The translations under genes were made by a program, and so were the position numbers. DNA of 64,000 nucleotides. Origin: Flavobacterium hiemivividum (lineage in GTDB: Bacteria > Bacteroidota > Bacteroidia > Flavobacteriales > Flavobacteriaceae). The notes beneath the pieces are model-generated. The model worked only from the letters and a program-made list of their open reading frames with translations, had not been told where the DNA came from and ran no database searches. This document shows, piece after piece, positions 1-8,339 of the stretch (the stretch's first letter is position 1; each line of letters begins with the position of its first letter). The stretch is taken from assembly GCF_004349145.1 (NCBI RefSeq), contig NZ_SMFO01000001.1, positions 855,164-919,163 on the forward strand, in the 5' to 3' direction.

Positions 1-444
1 GTTATCCGGTCTTTTACTTTTCATTTTATTTATATTTTATTGAATTCAACGAATGATCTATCAAACCCAGAATTATTTAATTGTTTAATGTTTTGGCCGT
101 AAAGTTAAACAAATTTATTTAAAGTCTATTTAAGGATTTATTTAAAAAAGGAAATTATATATACAACAAAACAGACCTTAATCGAGCAATAGAAAAAAAC
201 CTATATATTTTCAATCCAAACAAATATCCAATCTATAAAAAGAACCAACAATCAATAAAATAAAACAAGGGCAAAGCCGGTTTTCCTGTTGCTATTCGTG
301 ATTAAATAAATATCTTGCTAGATATTAAATTAAGTTTGCTTGTGCAAAAAACAGCAATTGTTAGCTAATTTATCCTCCTTTTCCACAACGATATAAACAA
401 ATAGCAATACTTTTAAGAACTATTAGATTAAATACAAAAGTAAG
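1..444. other. AT-rich gene-free left edge
   Basis: No convincing reading frame is seen on either strand before the lipoprotein gene that starts at 445. The stretch is very AT-rich with scattered A and T tracts. It may hold the 5' region of a minus-strand gene lying beyond the left edge, but no start is visible. No RNA gene or repeat was recognised. A TACTTTTA sequence near 409 is a weak match to the Bacteroidota -7 element for the following gene. Confidence 0.4.
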
Positions 445-963
445 ATGACCAGATTTATACTCATAATGGTGCTTTCGTTAGCTATATTTAGCTGCAAGAA
501 TGATACTGCAAAGCAACAGGAATTAACACTTGAGGCTAAGGAACTGTTACTGAAAGAAAAAGAACTCGAATTAAGAGCAAAAGAATTTCCAAATGCGGAA
601 GTCGATACAGCCCAATTTACCGTAGATCAACAAACAGATGATCAAGAAGCCGAAAGCCCATCCACAAATACAGAAGAAAAACAGGGAAACCGAAAACTAA
701 GATTCTTGTACTATTCTAGTATAGGTTTACGTGCCTATTTTAATGATGGAAGCGTCTTTGTTTTTCCAAAACGCGGTCTAACAAAGGAAAATATTCAATT
801 TATAAAAAGCAATAGTGAGGAGAAAGCAATTCAAACTTATGTAATCGAAAAGGACGGAAGCTTACTTATTGACGGTTGGAAACATGAATATCCAGTGGTA
901 AATAAAAATGAAAATTTTGAAGGCTGGGCTATGATCAACTATAAATGGCTGGTTAAATTTTAA
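445..963 (+). CDS. Putative lipoprotein, unknown function
   Basis: A 172-residue protein that begins with a short signal peptide ending in the lipobox LAIFSC, so the mature N-terminal Cys would be lipidated and the protein anchored in the envelope. Residues about 22-48 are rich in Lys, Glu and Leu (repeated KELEL/AKE pattern) and look like a short coiled coil. An acidic, probably disordered linker follows (about 50-80). The C-terminal 90 residues look globular, with many aromatic residues (YYSSIGLRAYFNDGSVFVFP) and a Trp-rich end. I do not recognise the family. It stands alone, with long gaps on both sides. The start ATG at 445 fits the signal peptide exactly. Confidence 0.7.
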   Translation: MTRFILIMVLSLAIFSCKNDTAKQQELTLEAKELLLKEKELELRAKEFPNAEVDTAQFTVDQQTDDQEAESPSTNTEEKQGNRKLRFLYYSSIGLRAYFNDGSVFVFPKRGLTKENIQFIKSNSEEKAIQTYVIEKDGSLLIDGWKHEYPVVNKNENFEGWAMINYKWLVKF

Positions 964-1656
964 AACTACTATTGTCAATTTTATTTGAACCAATAGCGGA
1001 TTAATCATAAGTGACATCCTCTTTTTTTATCGAAAATAAAAACTCCCACACCGTTTTCAAAAAAAAATCACGCCGTTACGGGAAACCGCAAAGAAAACCC
1101 AAAGCAGCCACTTACCTTTGTCTTAGATAAAATACAAAATTGCTTTGCACAATTCATTATTCTTGAAGGTTTTGTGGATATGTAAAGCTAAGGAAAGGCT
1201 ATCGGGAACGATAGCCTTTGTTGTTTTCACTACTTTCTCTCCTATTTTTAATACTTAGTAAGCTTTCCGACAGCTATCGGGGCATGCCCTACATTCCATT
1301 ATTATTAATGTTCTTGTTTTTTTTATATGGCCAAAAAAGGAGCTTCCCCCGAAACCTTAGGACGGTCGCTTTTACCCAAAGAAAAACGCGCAAGGCCCTT
1401 GCAAAAGGAGTTTTGCTTCTGTTAGGGATGGAGGATTTGCGTTTATAAGGAGTAAATTTTAAGAATTAAATCCACTTCTCAAAACAGAATTCAAATTCAT
1501 AAATTTAATTGAAAAATAATCTATACTTTAGACAATGTTTTATGACAACTTTTTCGTTTCATTTACTAAATAAAAAGAAAGTTTTCAATTTAAATGACAT
1601 TTTACTTATTCGACATTTTAAAAATTGGACACATATATTAAAATACAATAATAACA
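964..1656. other. Gene-poor gap with promoter-like site and hairpin
   Basis: This gap of nearly 700 bases separates the lipoprotein and HNH genes. It contains a TACCTTTG -7 element (1113-1120), a strong hairpin (1194-1219) and an open frame at 1218-1448. I do not consider that frame a real gene: its 76-residue product has low complexity, it starts inside the hairpin, and it has no neighbour in an operon. The motif gacagctatcgggg near 1269 partly echoes the hairpin arm. The remainder is AT-rich and featureless. Confidence 0.45.
1113..1219 (+). ncRNA. Candidate small RNA (promoter to terminator)
   Basis: TACCTTTG at 1113-1120 matches the Bacteroidota -7 consensus TAnnTTTG, although no clear -33 TTG lies at the right distance. 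About 75 bases further on, a perfect 10-bp stem (AAAGGCTATC paired with GATAGCCTTT, 1194-1219) is followed by TGTTGTTTT, as in an intrinsic terminator. Between them lies a smaller stem AATTG/CAATT at 1138-1154. No start codon with a plausible frame occurs inside. Together these suggest a short transcript of roughly 95 nt. This is inference from layout only; it could also be a leftover regulatory region. Confidence 0.25.
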
Positions 1657-2433
1657 ATGCCTAAAATAAATCTTTGGACACGCGAAGAACTAATACTAGC
1701 ATTCAATCTCTACTTAAAAATTGAGTTTGGAAAAACCCATAAAGGCAATCCACAAGTAATTGAGCTAGCAAATCTAATAGGACGAACACCTAGTTCTATT
1801 GGTATGAGATTAGGTAATTTTGCCAGCGTTGACCCTTTCCATCAAAAAAGAGGGGTTGGTGGTTTAAAAGGTGGAATGAACCAAGTAAGACCAATTTGGG
1901 ATGAATTCTTTGACAACCAAGAAGAACTAATTTTCCTTAGTGAGCAAATTTTAGCAGAGAAAGAAAACTCAACCATAGAAAATAAATACCAAGACTTACT
2001 TTTTGACCTAAAAGATTTAAAAGGAGAAACTGTTATTCGTGAAGTAAAAACAAGAGTGAACCAATCAGTTTTTAGACAAATGGTTTTAGCAAATTATTCA
2101 ACAAAATGTGCCATTACAGGAATTGACATTCCTGAACTTTTGTTAGCAAGTCATATTATGCCATGGTCTCAAAATGAAGAACATCGTTTAAATCCAGAGA
2201 ACGGCATTTGTCTATCCGCTTTATATGACAAAGCATTCGATAAAGGAATAATTGGAATAAATACAAATTACCAAATAATACTCTCAGATTCTCTAAAAAA
2301 GAAAAAACATACAGATTATTATCAAAGTCACTTCGTTCCTGTCGAAAATCTTAAAATTATATCACCGATTAAGTATTTACCCAGTATCGAATTTTTGGAA
2401 TTTCATTTAGATACTATTTTTAATAAATTATGA
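1657..2433 (+). CDS. HNH endonuclease
   Basis: A 258-residue protein with two parts. The N-terminal about 100 residues (from LWTREELILAFNLYLKIEFG through IGRTPSSIGMRLGNF) look like a DNA-recognition region found on many stand-alone HNH nucleases. Residues about 145-200 form the HNH domain: Cys in KCAITG, the SHIMPW motif, then ENGICLSALYDKAFDKG, with the expected His, Asn and Asp/His positions. Such proteins cut DNA with a single metal ion and are often annotated as putative restriction endonucleases. No methyltransferase or specificity subunit is nearby, so it is an orphan, perhaps a modification-dependent or phage-defence enzyme. The stop overlaps the next gene by four bases (ATGA), which suggests translational coupling. 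Confidence 0.82.
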   Translation: MPKINLWTREELILAFNLYLKIEFGKTHKGNPQVIELANLIGRTPSSIGMRLGNFASVDPFHQKRGVGGLKGGMNQVRPIWDEFFDNQEELIFLSEQILAEKENSTIENKYQDLLFDLKDLKGETVIREVKTRVNQSVFRQMVLANYSTKCAITGIDIPELLLASHIMPWSQNEEHRLNPENGICLSALYDKAFDKGIIGINTNYQIILSDSLKKKKHTDYYQSHFVPVENLKIISPIKYLPSIEFLEFHLDTIFNKL

Positions 2434-2621
2434 ATCACACCATTAAAATATTTGCAATTTATAAAAACGGGACACACCTTGGAAACGAAAAAGGAAAAGA
2501 TGAAATTGATGCTATTAAAAAATTTATAATTGCGTCGCAATTAGGAGAGATGATTAACGACTCCGAATTTGTTGCTAAATACAATGCTATTGAGGCAATA
2601 AAAAGACGACATCATTACTGA
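2430..2621 (+). CDS. Small protein coupled to HNH nuclease
   Basis: A 63-residue protein whose ATG overlaps the TGA of the HNH nuclease (ATGA overlap), so the two are likely translated together. It starts MNHTIKIFAIYKNGTHLG and contains a basic C-terminus (IKRRHHY). The composition (KNGTHLGNEKGKDEIDAIKKFI) suggests a small alpha/beta fold, perhaps a single strand-helix unit. No family is recognised. The coupling suggests a role with the nuclease, for example as an accessory or immunity factor, but this is inference from position only. Confidence 0.5.
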   Translation: MNHTIKIFAIYKNGTHLGNEKGKDEIDAIKKFIIASQLGEMINDSEFVAKYNAIEAIKRRHHY

Positions 2622-2783
2622 CCAATTAATTTATGATATAAATATATATTTAGATAAATTAATTCGAACTATTAAACTTATCAATTGTCTGTGAGATATA
2701 TCAATAATAAAACTCATCCGATTTTTCTTTTCAGAAAAGTATTTTAACATTGAGACGTACAACATTTAAAATAAAAAATATTC

Positions 2784-3032
2784 ATGGTAATTTGGGAAAA
2801 TAATGACTACTCTTACTGGACATTTATAGAAAAATACTATCCGAAATATTATTCTTGTAGTGACATTTTATTAAGTGATATTCTAAACAGAAAGCTAAAT
2901 GGTGAACATGTCTGTGAAGAAGATGAAGAAATGATTAAAGATTGGAATGTAAAAGCAGAACTTAAAGAACTTAATAAAGTTATATTTTCCAAATCACTTA
3001 AAAATTATTTAATTATTAAAACATCACTATAA
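2784..3032 (+). CDS. Hypothetical small protein
   Basis: An 82-residue open frame starting MVIWENNDYSYWTFIEKYYP, rich in aromatic and acidic residues in the first half (CEEDEEMIKDWNVKAELKELNKV) with a basic, hydrophobic tail. No signal peptide or membrane segment is clear and no family is recognised. It follows the HNH pair by about 160 bases in the same direction. The length and composition are compatible with a real gene, but there is no independent support and the last 15 residues look like translated AT-rich spacer. Confidence 0.35.
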   Translation: MVIWENNDYSYWTFIEKYYPKYYSCSDILLSDILNRKLNGEHVCEEDEEMIKDWNVKAELKELNKVIFSKSLKNYLIIKTSL

Positions 3033-3082
3033 TATATATATCATTCTTGAAAAACACTACTTGAAATCGCATAACAAGTTGT

Positions 3083-3107
3083 GATTGCTTCGTTCCTCGC
3101 AATGACA
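3083..3107. repeat. Dispersed hairpin repeat, ATTGC/GCAAT type
   Basis: Reads ATTGC, ten bases containing TTCGTTCCTC, then GCAAT, followed by GACAG. The same core in reverse (GAGGAACGAAG flanked by GTCAT and ATCTC) recurs at 16694 and near the GIY-YIG gene at 32.4-33.0 kb. The 5-bp arms can form a small stem on either strand. It lies in the spacer before the sugar dehydrogenase gene. Confidence 0.7.
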
Positions 3108-3244
3108 GGAAAATATAGGCAGCATTGTATAAATCAATCGCTTTAATCAGAAACCTTCACTGCCAAAAACTAAAATTTCCATAATTAACTAATCCGCTGT
3201 AATTCTTTTTATTACCTTTAAAATCGCTTTTAAAATTAGAAAAC

Positions 3245-4363
3245 ATGAACAAAATCATTCTGCTTATTTTCCCGCTTTTCATACTCAGCTGTCAGGCACA
3301 AAAAAATCCTACTGATGTTACCTTACAGGACGAGGTAAAAACCTATACGTTTGAAAACGTTGGTGGCGAAATTGCAAATCCATGGGGTATGACTTGGCTA
3401 CCAGACGGTTCTATGCTAGTTACTGAAAAAAGCGGCATCCTATACCACATCAAAAACAACCAAAAAACGGAAGTTAAAAACGTTCCCGAAGTCTATAATC
3501 GTGGTCAGGGAGGTTTACTCGATATTGCTGTACATCCCAAGTATGCAACAAACGGCTGGATTTACATCACTTTTTCTTCCACTGAAGGCGGCGGCGAAGG
3601 CGGAAACACGAAATTGATTCGAGCTAAGCTAGAGAATGAAAGCCTAGTGCAAATTGAATCTTTGTACAAAGCCATGCCTAATACGACAAAGGGACAGCAT
3701 TTTGGTTCCCGTATTGCTTTTGACAACGACGGCTATGTGTATTTCTCAGCAGGAGAACGTGGCGAAGAATTTGTCAATCCACAAGATATCACGAAAGACA
3801 ACGGAAAAATATACCGCCTGAATGACGACGGCAGTATCCCAAAAGACAATCCCTTTGTGGGAAAAGCTGGTGCCAAAGAAGCTATTTATACCTACGGAAA
3901 TAGAAATCCACAAGGAATGGTTAAAAATCCTGCTACCGGCGAAATATGGTTGCACGAACACGGACCAAAAGGTGGCGACGAAATCAATATTGTAAAAAAA
4001 GGAGCTAATTATGGCTGGCCCGTTGTTACCTACGGCATCGGTTATGACGGCACGACCATCAGTAAAGAAAATCAAAAACCAGGTATCGAAGATCCCATTT
4101 ATTATTGGGTTCCCTCTATCGCTCCAAGCGGAATGACATTTGTAACGGGCGACCTTTATCCTGCATGGAAAGGACATTTGCTGGTAGGTTCTTTAAAATT
4201 CCAATATCTGGAATTGGTAAAACTAAAAGGCAATACAGTCATTGGCCGACAAAAAATTGCAACAGATATTGGGCGTTTGCGTAATGTGGCTCAAGGCCCA
4301 GACGGTTACATCTATATGGGAGTGGAAGGAAAAGGAATTGTAAAAATAATACCCAACAAATAA
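3245..4363 (+). CDS. PQQ-dependent sugar dehydrogenase, lipoprotein
   Basis: A 372-residue protein with a lipoprotein signal peptide (lipobox LFILSC, Cys about residue 16). The rest matches the six-bladed beta-propeller of soluble glucose/sorbosone-type aldose dehydrogenases: ANPWGMTWLPDGSMLVTEKSG near the start, GQGGLLDIAVHPKY, GKIYRLNDDGSIPKDNPF, TYGNRNPQGM and HEHGPKGGDEIN. The last two are typical PQQ and calcium binding regions. Such enzymes oxidise free sugars in the periplasm or at the outer membrane and need PQQ as cofactor. The cytochrome c gene starts one base after its stop, a likely electron acceptor. Substrate cannot be told from sequence. No pqq biosynthesis genes are in the window. 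Confidence 0.9.
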   Translation: MNKIILLIFPLFILSCQAQKNPTDVTLQDEVKTYTFENVGGEIANPWGMTWLPDGSMLVTEKSGILYHIKNNQKTEVKNVPEVYNRGQGGLLDIAVHPKYATNGWIYITFSSTEGGGEGGNTKLIRAKLENESLVQIESLYKAMPNTTKGQHFGSRIAFDNDGYVYFSAGERGEEFVNPQDITKDNGKIYRLNDDGSIPKDNPFVGKAGAKEAIYTYGNRNPQGMVKNPATGEIWLHEHGPKGGDEINIVKKGANYGWPVVTYGIGYDGTTISKENQKPGIEDPIYYWVPSIAPSGMTFVTGDLYPAWKGHLLVGSLKFQYLELVKLKGNTVIGRQKIATDIGRLRNVAQGPDGYIYMGVEGKGIVKIIPNK

Positions 4364-4364
4364 A

Positions 4365-4832
4365 ATGATTACAAAGATAACTTTAGGGATTGCCCTTTTC
4401 GTTTCGGGAGGATTTTGTGTTTTCAATCCAAGTCCGCTTTTAAATACACAATCTCAAAATGATTACCTGCCATTGAAAACGGTAGTTCAAGAAAAAACAC
4501 CATTGCAAAAAAGCATCGAAAATGGAAAAGAAGTCTATGCTGATTTTTGTATTCAATGTCATGCAGGCAACGGAAAAGGCGATGCGACTAATTTTCCTCC
4601 TCTTGATGGCTCTGACTGGCTTACCAGCAAAAGAGCCGAGAGTATTCATGCGGTAAAATTTGGTCAAAAAGGCGAAATTCTTGTCAATAAAAAGAAATAT
4701 AATGGCAATATGCCGGCAATGGGACTTTCTAATCAAGAAGTAGCTGATGTGATGAATTACATCATGAATTCCTGGAGCAACAAGCAATCTAAAATGGTTA
4801 CTATTGGCGAAGTCGAAGCGATTAAAAAGTGA
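4365..4832 (+). CDS. Class I cytochrome c
   Basis: A 155-residue exported protein with an N-terminal hydrophobic segment (TLGIALFVSGGFCVF) that acts as signal peptide or anchor. One haem-binding motif CIQCH is present (about residues 63-67), followed by GNGKGDATNFPPLDGSDWL. The distal Met ligand probably lies in GNMPAMG. This arrangement is usual for mono-haem cytochrome c domains that serve dehydrogenases. It starts one base after the sugar dehydrogenase stop, so the two are almost certainly co-transcribed and form a periplasmic sugar-oxidation pair delivering electrons to the respiratory chain. Confidence 0.9.
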   Translation: MITKITLGIALFVSGGFCVFNPSPLLNTQSQNDYLPLKTVVQEKTPLQKSIENGKEVYADFCIQCHAGNGKGDATNFPPLDGSDWLTSKRAESIHAVKFGQKGEILVNKKKYNGNMPAMGLSNQEVADVMNYIMNSWSNKQSKMVTIGEVEAIKK

Positions 4833-4925
4833 TTGTAACTTTTAACACAACTATGTGTTTTAATTTTTATCGAATGAAATAAACCAAAATGAACTGAAAG
4901 TCTAAATAATTGTGTTATAAATATT

Positions 4926-4976
4926 GACCGCAAATTTGCAAATTATAATTATTTTTAAATTTGCGAATTTGCGGTC
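4926..4976. terminator. Bidirectional hairpin between convergent genes
   Basis: A long imperfect inverted repeat: GACCGCAAATTTGCAAATT pairs with AATTTGCGAATTTGCGGTC. It lies between the convergent cytochrome c (plus) and TonB receptor (minus) genes. There is no long T tract directly after the stem, so it may work as an RNA end-stabiliser as much as a terminator. Confidence 0.6.
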
Positions 4977-5030
4977 TGATAGTTTTTAGTAGCTAAAGCG
5001 AGCTGCACTGAAAGCACTTAGTTTTAAACT

Positions 5031-7208
5031 TTATTTGAGGCCACTGAAAATATAAGAAACTGAAAAACCTGCGTAATAATTTCTTGGATTCCCGGGATAA
5101 TAATAGCGCGGTAACGCTTTACCAAAACCAACAGCATTTGGCAGAATACTTGCGGCATACTTAGTATTTGCTAAGTTGTTGATTCCAGTGGTAAACTCGG
5201 TTTTTAAGAATTTTAAAATTGTAAGGCTGTAGCCGAATTTTACATTTACAAGACCGTACGCCTGGCTATACTTGGTACTTGAATCATTCATAGGAATAGC
5301 ACCTACATGTAAATAAGACGCATTCGCTGTAAAACCCGAAGCCGTTTTGGCATCGACACCTACATTCCATTGCTTATTTGGAACTCCCGTAAGTGCGTTA
5401 CCGGAATAATCTTTATCACCATCAACAAAATCTTTGAATTTAAAATCATTAAAAGTACCCGAAAAATAAGGTGTAAGTTGGAAGCGATCTGTATTTACCA
5501 GCTGATAATTTAGCCCCAGTTCTACTCCTCGATGCGAACTTTCTCCTGCATTGATTCCTACAAACTGATCTTCGGCGGTGCGGCGAGCGACTAATAAATT
5601 AGTGATTTGAGTACTGAAAAAAGCAACATCAGTGTACAATCGTTTTTGCAACCAGTTTCCTTTAAACCCCAATTCGTAATTATAGCCCATTTCTGGTTTT
5701 AGATTCGTGTTGATTTCGCCATCTGGTGTCAGTGTTTCAGCAACCGAAGGAACAGAAAAACCTTTGCTTACGGAGGCATAAATGTTCTTGGAAGCTGCAA
5801 CGGCATACGAAATCCCTAATCGCGGCGACCATACATTCCCAAAAGTATATGATTTTTTTTCGATAGCAGTGTTTGTTTCAAAAGTATTTTCGATCGAATA
5901 TTGAGTTGTGTTCAACGCTACTCCCGTTTCAAGATGAAGCTTTTGAGTCAGCTCGAAATCCATTTGCAGGAAATAATTTCGATAATTTCTATTTTGCTTC
6001 ATACTACTGAACTCGACGCCCTGGATACTTCCTTGATTGGGTTGCGACTGGTATTTATTTTCGAAAAGAGAAAAAGCATATCGCTCTGTCGCCATTTCGG
6101 TTCCTATGCTTGCTTCAAAGGGAATGGAGAATAATTTAGATCGAAAGTTTAAGGTGGAGCGCAAACCAATAGAAGTAATTTTATCGTCCAAAATATCAAA
6201 AGGTCGCGGTTCATAAGCATCTTTAAAATTAGAAAATACATTGGTTTTAAAACTCCATTTCTCCGACAATTGATGTTGGTAACCCAATCCTAAAAGTACT
6301 TTGTCATAGGATTCATAACCTTGGGCCGCAGCCCAGTTAGCCGCCGCTTTTTCGGGCATGTTTTTAAAATCAGTTTCGTTTATCGAACTAGCGATAAACG
6401 CTTTTAATCGGGTATAGTTCCCTATAAAAGAAAGACTCCCATTGTCGCTTATTGATTGTTTTCCGTGCAAAGTAAACGCTTTTCTATCGTAGGCACTGTT
6501 AGCTCTAAAGCCGTCGCTTTGCAAATGGGAATAATTAGAAAAAAGTGTAGATTTTTCAGTACCATATCCACCAGAAAAAGATTGCTGCAATAATCCATAA
6601 CTACCCACGGTAGTTTTCGATTTCGCAAATGATTGATTACTAAGAATATCTTTCGAAAATAATTGGATAACTCCACCTAAACCAGATCCAAAACTCGTGG
6701 AATTAGGTCCTTTGATAATTTCGATTCGGCTAATGGTTTCTAAATCGATGTCTTCAATGCTGGTTTCGCCTTCGGCCGTTGTCAATGGAATGCCTTCAAA
6801 ATAGGCTTTTACTTTGTTTGTTCCATATTGAGTTCGGGATCCAATGCCACGAATTGTGATTCGGTTCGTATTCAAGGCACCTTGCTGCATATAAATTCCT
6901 GGAACTGCATTTAAAACAGAAGTAAGAATCACGCCGTCAGTTCGCTCCAGATCTTTGGTCCGAATCACAGCAAGGGCGGCAGCCGTTTTTTGAAGAGTGG
7001 TAGCAATAGGCGAAGCAATCACTATTTCAGAAAGGGCTGTGGTGTCTTTTCGCACTTGGCTGTAGCTAGAAACACAGCAAAATAACGATAACAATAGGGC
7101 TGGGAAATTAGGGCTGATTTTGAACAACGGATTCTCTTTAGATGTAAATAAAACTTTGATAAAGTTAGTTTTTTCTATTATGGAATCAAACAGGAATAGC
7201 CAGCGCAT
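5031..7208 (-). CDS. TonB-dependent outer membrane receptor
   Basis: A 725-residue outer-membrane receptor. An unusually long N-terminal leader (about 50 residues) ends in a hydrophobic segment (PALLLSLFCCVSSYSQ), which is the likely signal peptide. It may be that a later non-ATG start is used, since no inner Met lies before the segment. The TonB box is around TALSEIVIASP. The plug domain follows (AVPGIYMQQGALNTNRITIRG and IEIIKGPNSTSFGSGLGGVI, about residues 85-180), then a 22-strand-type barrel ending in NYYAGFSVSYIF with the terminal aromatic region usual for barrel insertion. No CarboxypepD-like N-terminal domain and no SusD partner are present, so it resembles siderophore or vitamin receptors rather than SusC. 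The substrate is unknown. Confidence 0.9.
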   Translation of the reverse strand: MRWLFLFDSIIEKTNFIKVLFTSKENPLFKISPNFPALLLSLFCCVSSYSQVRKDTTALSEIVIASPIATTLQKTAAALAVIRTKDLERTDGVILTSVLNAVPGIYMQQGALNTNRITIRGIGSRTQYGTNKVKAYFEGIPLTTAEGETSIEDIDLETISRIEIIKGPNSTSFGSGLGGVIQLFSKDILSNQSFAKSKTTVGSYGLLQQSFSGGYGTEKSTLFSNYSHLQSDGFRANSAYDRKAFTLHGKQSISDNGSLSFIGNYTRLKAFIASSINETDFKNMPEKAAANWAAAQGYESYDKVLLGLGYQHQLSEKWSFKTNVFSNFKDAYEPRPFDILDDKITSIGLRSTLNFRSKLFSIPFEASIGTEMATERYAFSLFENKYQSQPNQGSIQGVEFSSMKQNRNYRNYFLQMDFELTQKLHLETGVALNTTQYSIENTFETNTAIEKKSYTFGNVWSPRLGISYAVAASKNIYASVSKGFSVPSVAETLTPDGEINTNLKPEMGYNYELGFKGNWLQKRLYTDVAFFSTQITNLLVARRTAEDQFVGINAGESSHRGVELGLNYQLVNTDRFQLTPYFSGTFNDFKFKDFVDGDKDYSGNALTGVPNKQWNVGVDAKTASGFTANASYLHVGAIPMNDSSTKYSQAYGLVNVKFGYSLTILKFLKTEFTTGINNLANTKYAASILPNAVGFGKALPRYYYPGNPRNYYAGFSVSYIFSGLK

Positions 7209-7271
7209 TCGATTGTGAATATATTAGAAAACCTTGTGACTAAATTATAATAAATAGCCTATATTTAGGTT

Positions 7272-7279
7272 TACCTTTG
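7272..7279 (+). promoter_or_regulatory. Bacteroidota -7 element TACCTTTG
   Basis: TACCTTTG matches TAnnTTTG exactly and lies 26 bases before the ATG at 7306. No -33 TTG is found at the usual 17-23 base spacing, so only the -7 half is supported. Confidence 0.45.
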
Positions 7280-7305
7280 TTTTGAATCTCTTAGAAATAT
7301 TTTTT

Positions 7306-8328
7306 ATGAAAAAGCACATTGTAGTAGTCCTTTCACTTTCCGTTTTAACTCTTCTTAGTAGTTGCAACCAAGGCAAAGCCGCGGATGAAAAAGTAGAAAT
7401 TGAAAAAGTAAAAACGGCGTCTGTTGACACAGTTAAGAAAAAAGCAGTTTCGACCATCGATACTGTGGACTACAATAAAAGAATGATCGCTTTAAGCAAC
7501 GACACTACGGGAAGATGGCCGGTAAAAACGCCTTATCCTTTACCTGGCGCGATATTGCCGTACAATAGAATCATCGCTTTTTATGGAAACTTATATTCTA
7601 CAAGAATGGGCGTTTTAGGAGAATATCCTAGAGCGGTAATGATCGAAAAATTAAAAGGCGAAGTGGCTAAATGGAATGCTGCAGATCCTACCGTGAAGGC
7701 AATCCCTGCTTTCCATTATATTGCAGTAACGGCTCAAGGTGCACCAGGAAAAGATAACATGCACCGCATGCGTATGCCGTTTAAACAGATCGATACGGTA
7801 ATTAAATGGGCAAAACCTATTGATGCTTTAGTGTTTTTAGATATTCAAGTAGGACATAGTACTGTAAAAAAAGAAGTGAGCGAATTAGTTGAGTATTTAA
7901 AATTGCCTAACGTTCATTTAGGTATCGACCCTGAGTTTTCGATGAAAAACGGAGAAATTCCAGGAAAAAAAATTGGAACTTTTGACGCAGCTGACCTGAA
8001 TGATGCTATCGATATTATGGCTAAAGTAGTTCGCGAAAACAACTTGCCTCCTAAAGTTTTTGTGATACACCGTTTTACTCAAGGAATGGTAACCAATTAT
8101 AAAAATATTAAAACTCTTCCTGAGGTACAAGTAGTGATGCATATGGACGGTTTTGGTAGCAAAGTTTTAAAAAAATCGACTTACTTGACCTACATAAAGA
8201 GAGAACCAGTTCAATTTACCGGTTTTAAATTATTTTACAAAAATGACAATTGGAACGATTGGAAAATATATGAACCAGAAGAATTACTGAAATTAACTCC
8301 AAGACCCAGCTATATCCAATTTCAATAA
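7306..8328 (+). CDS. Secreted lipoprotein, possible glycosidase-like barrel
   Basis: A 340-residue lipoprotein: the ATG at 7306 gives MKKHIVVVLSLSVLTLLSSC, a perfect lipoprotein leader, which is preferred over an in-frame TTG 24 bases upstream. A charged linker (about 25-60) precedes a globular domain. This domain contains IIAFYGNLYSTRMGVLGEYP, AFHYIAVTAQGAPG, ALVFLDIQVGHS, VHLGIDPEFSM, VFVIHRFTQGM and VVMHMDGFGS. The alternating hydrophobic strands that end in acidic residues look like a TIM-type barrel with carboxylates at strand ends, as in glycosidases, but I do not recognise a named family. The deacetylase gene starts 11 bases after the stop, so both probably act on the same extracellular polysaccharide. 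Confidence 0.75.
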   Translation: MKKHIVVVLSLSVLTLLSSCNQGKAADEKVEIEKVKTASVDTVKKKAVSTIDTVDYNKRMIALSNDTTGRWPVKTPYPLPGAILPYNRIIAFYGNLYSTRMGVLGEYPRAVMIEKLKGEVAKWNAADPTVKAIPAFHYIAVTAQGAPGKDNMHRMRMPFKQIDTVIKWAKPIDALVFLDIQVGHSTVKKEVSELVEYLKLPNVHLGIDPEFSMKNGEIPGKKIGTFDAADLNDAIDIMAKVVRENNLPPKVFVIHRFTQGMVTNYKNIKTLPEVQVVMHMDGFGSKVLKKSTYLTYIKREPVQFTGFKLFYKNDNWNDWKIYEPEELLKLTPRPSYIQFQ

Positions 8329-8339
8329 TATCTAGTACA

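Noticed and set aside
1218..1448. 76-residue open frame on the plus strand
   Set aside because: It begins inside a terminator-like hairpin, its product is a low-complexity hydrophobic start followed by a basic tail, and it has no operon neighbour. It looks like a chance frame in spacer DNA.
3746..4177. 143-residue open frame on the minus strand inside the sugar dehydrogenase gene
   Set aside because: Fully antisense to a gene with clear motifs; the translated protein shows no recognisable domain.
7245..7305. Upstream TTG start for the lipoprotein at 7306
   Set aside because: It would add eight residues before a perfect lipoprotein leader and overlaps the likely transcription start.
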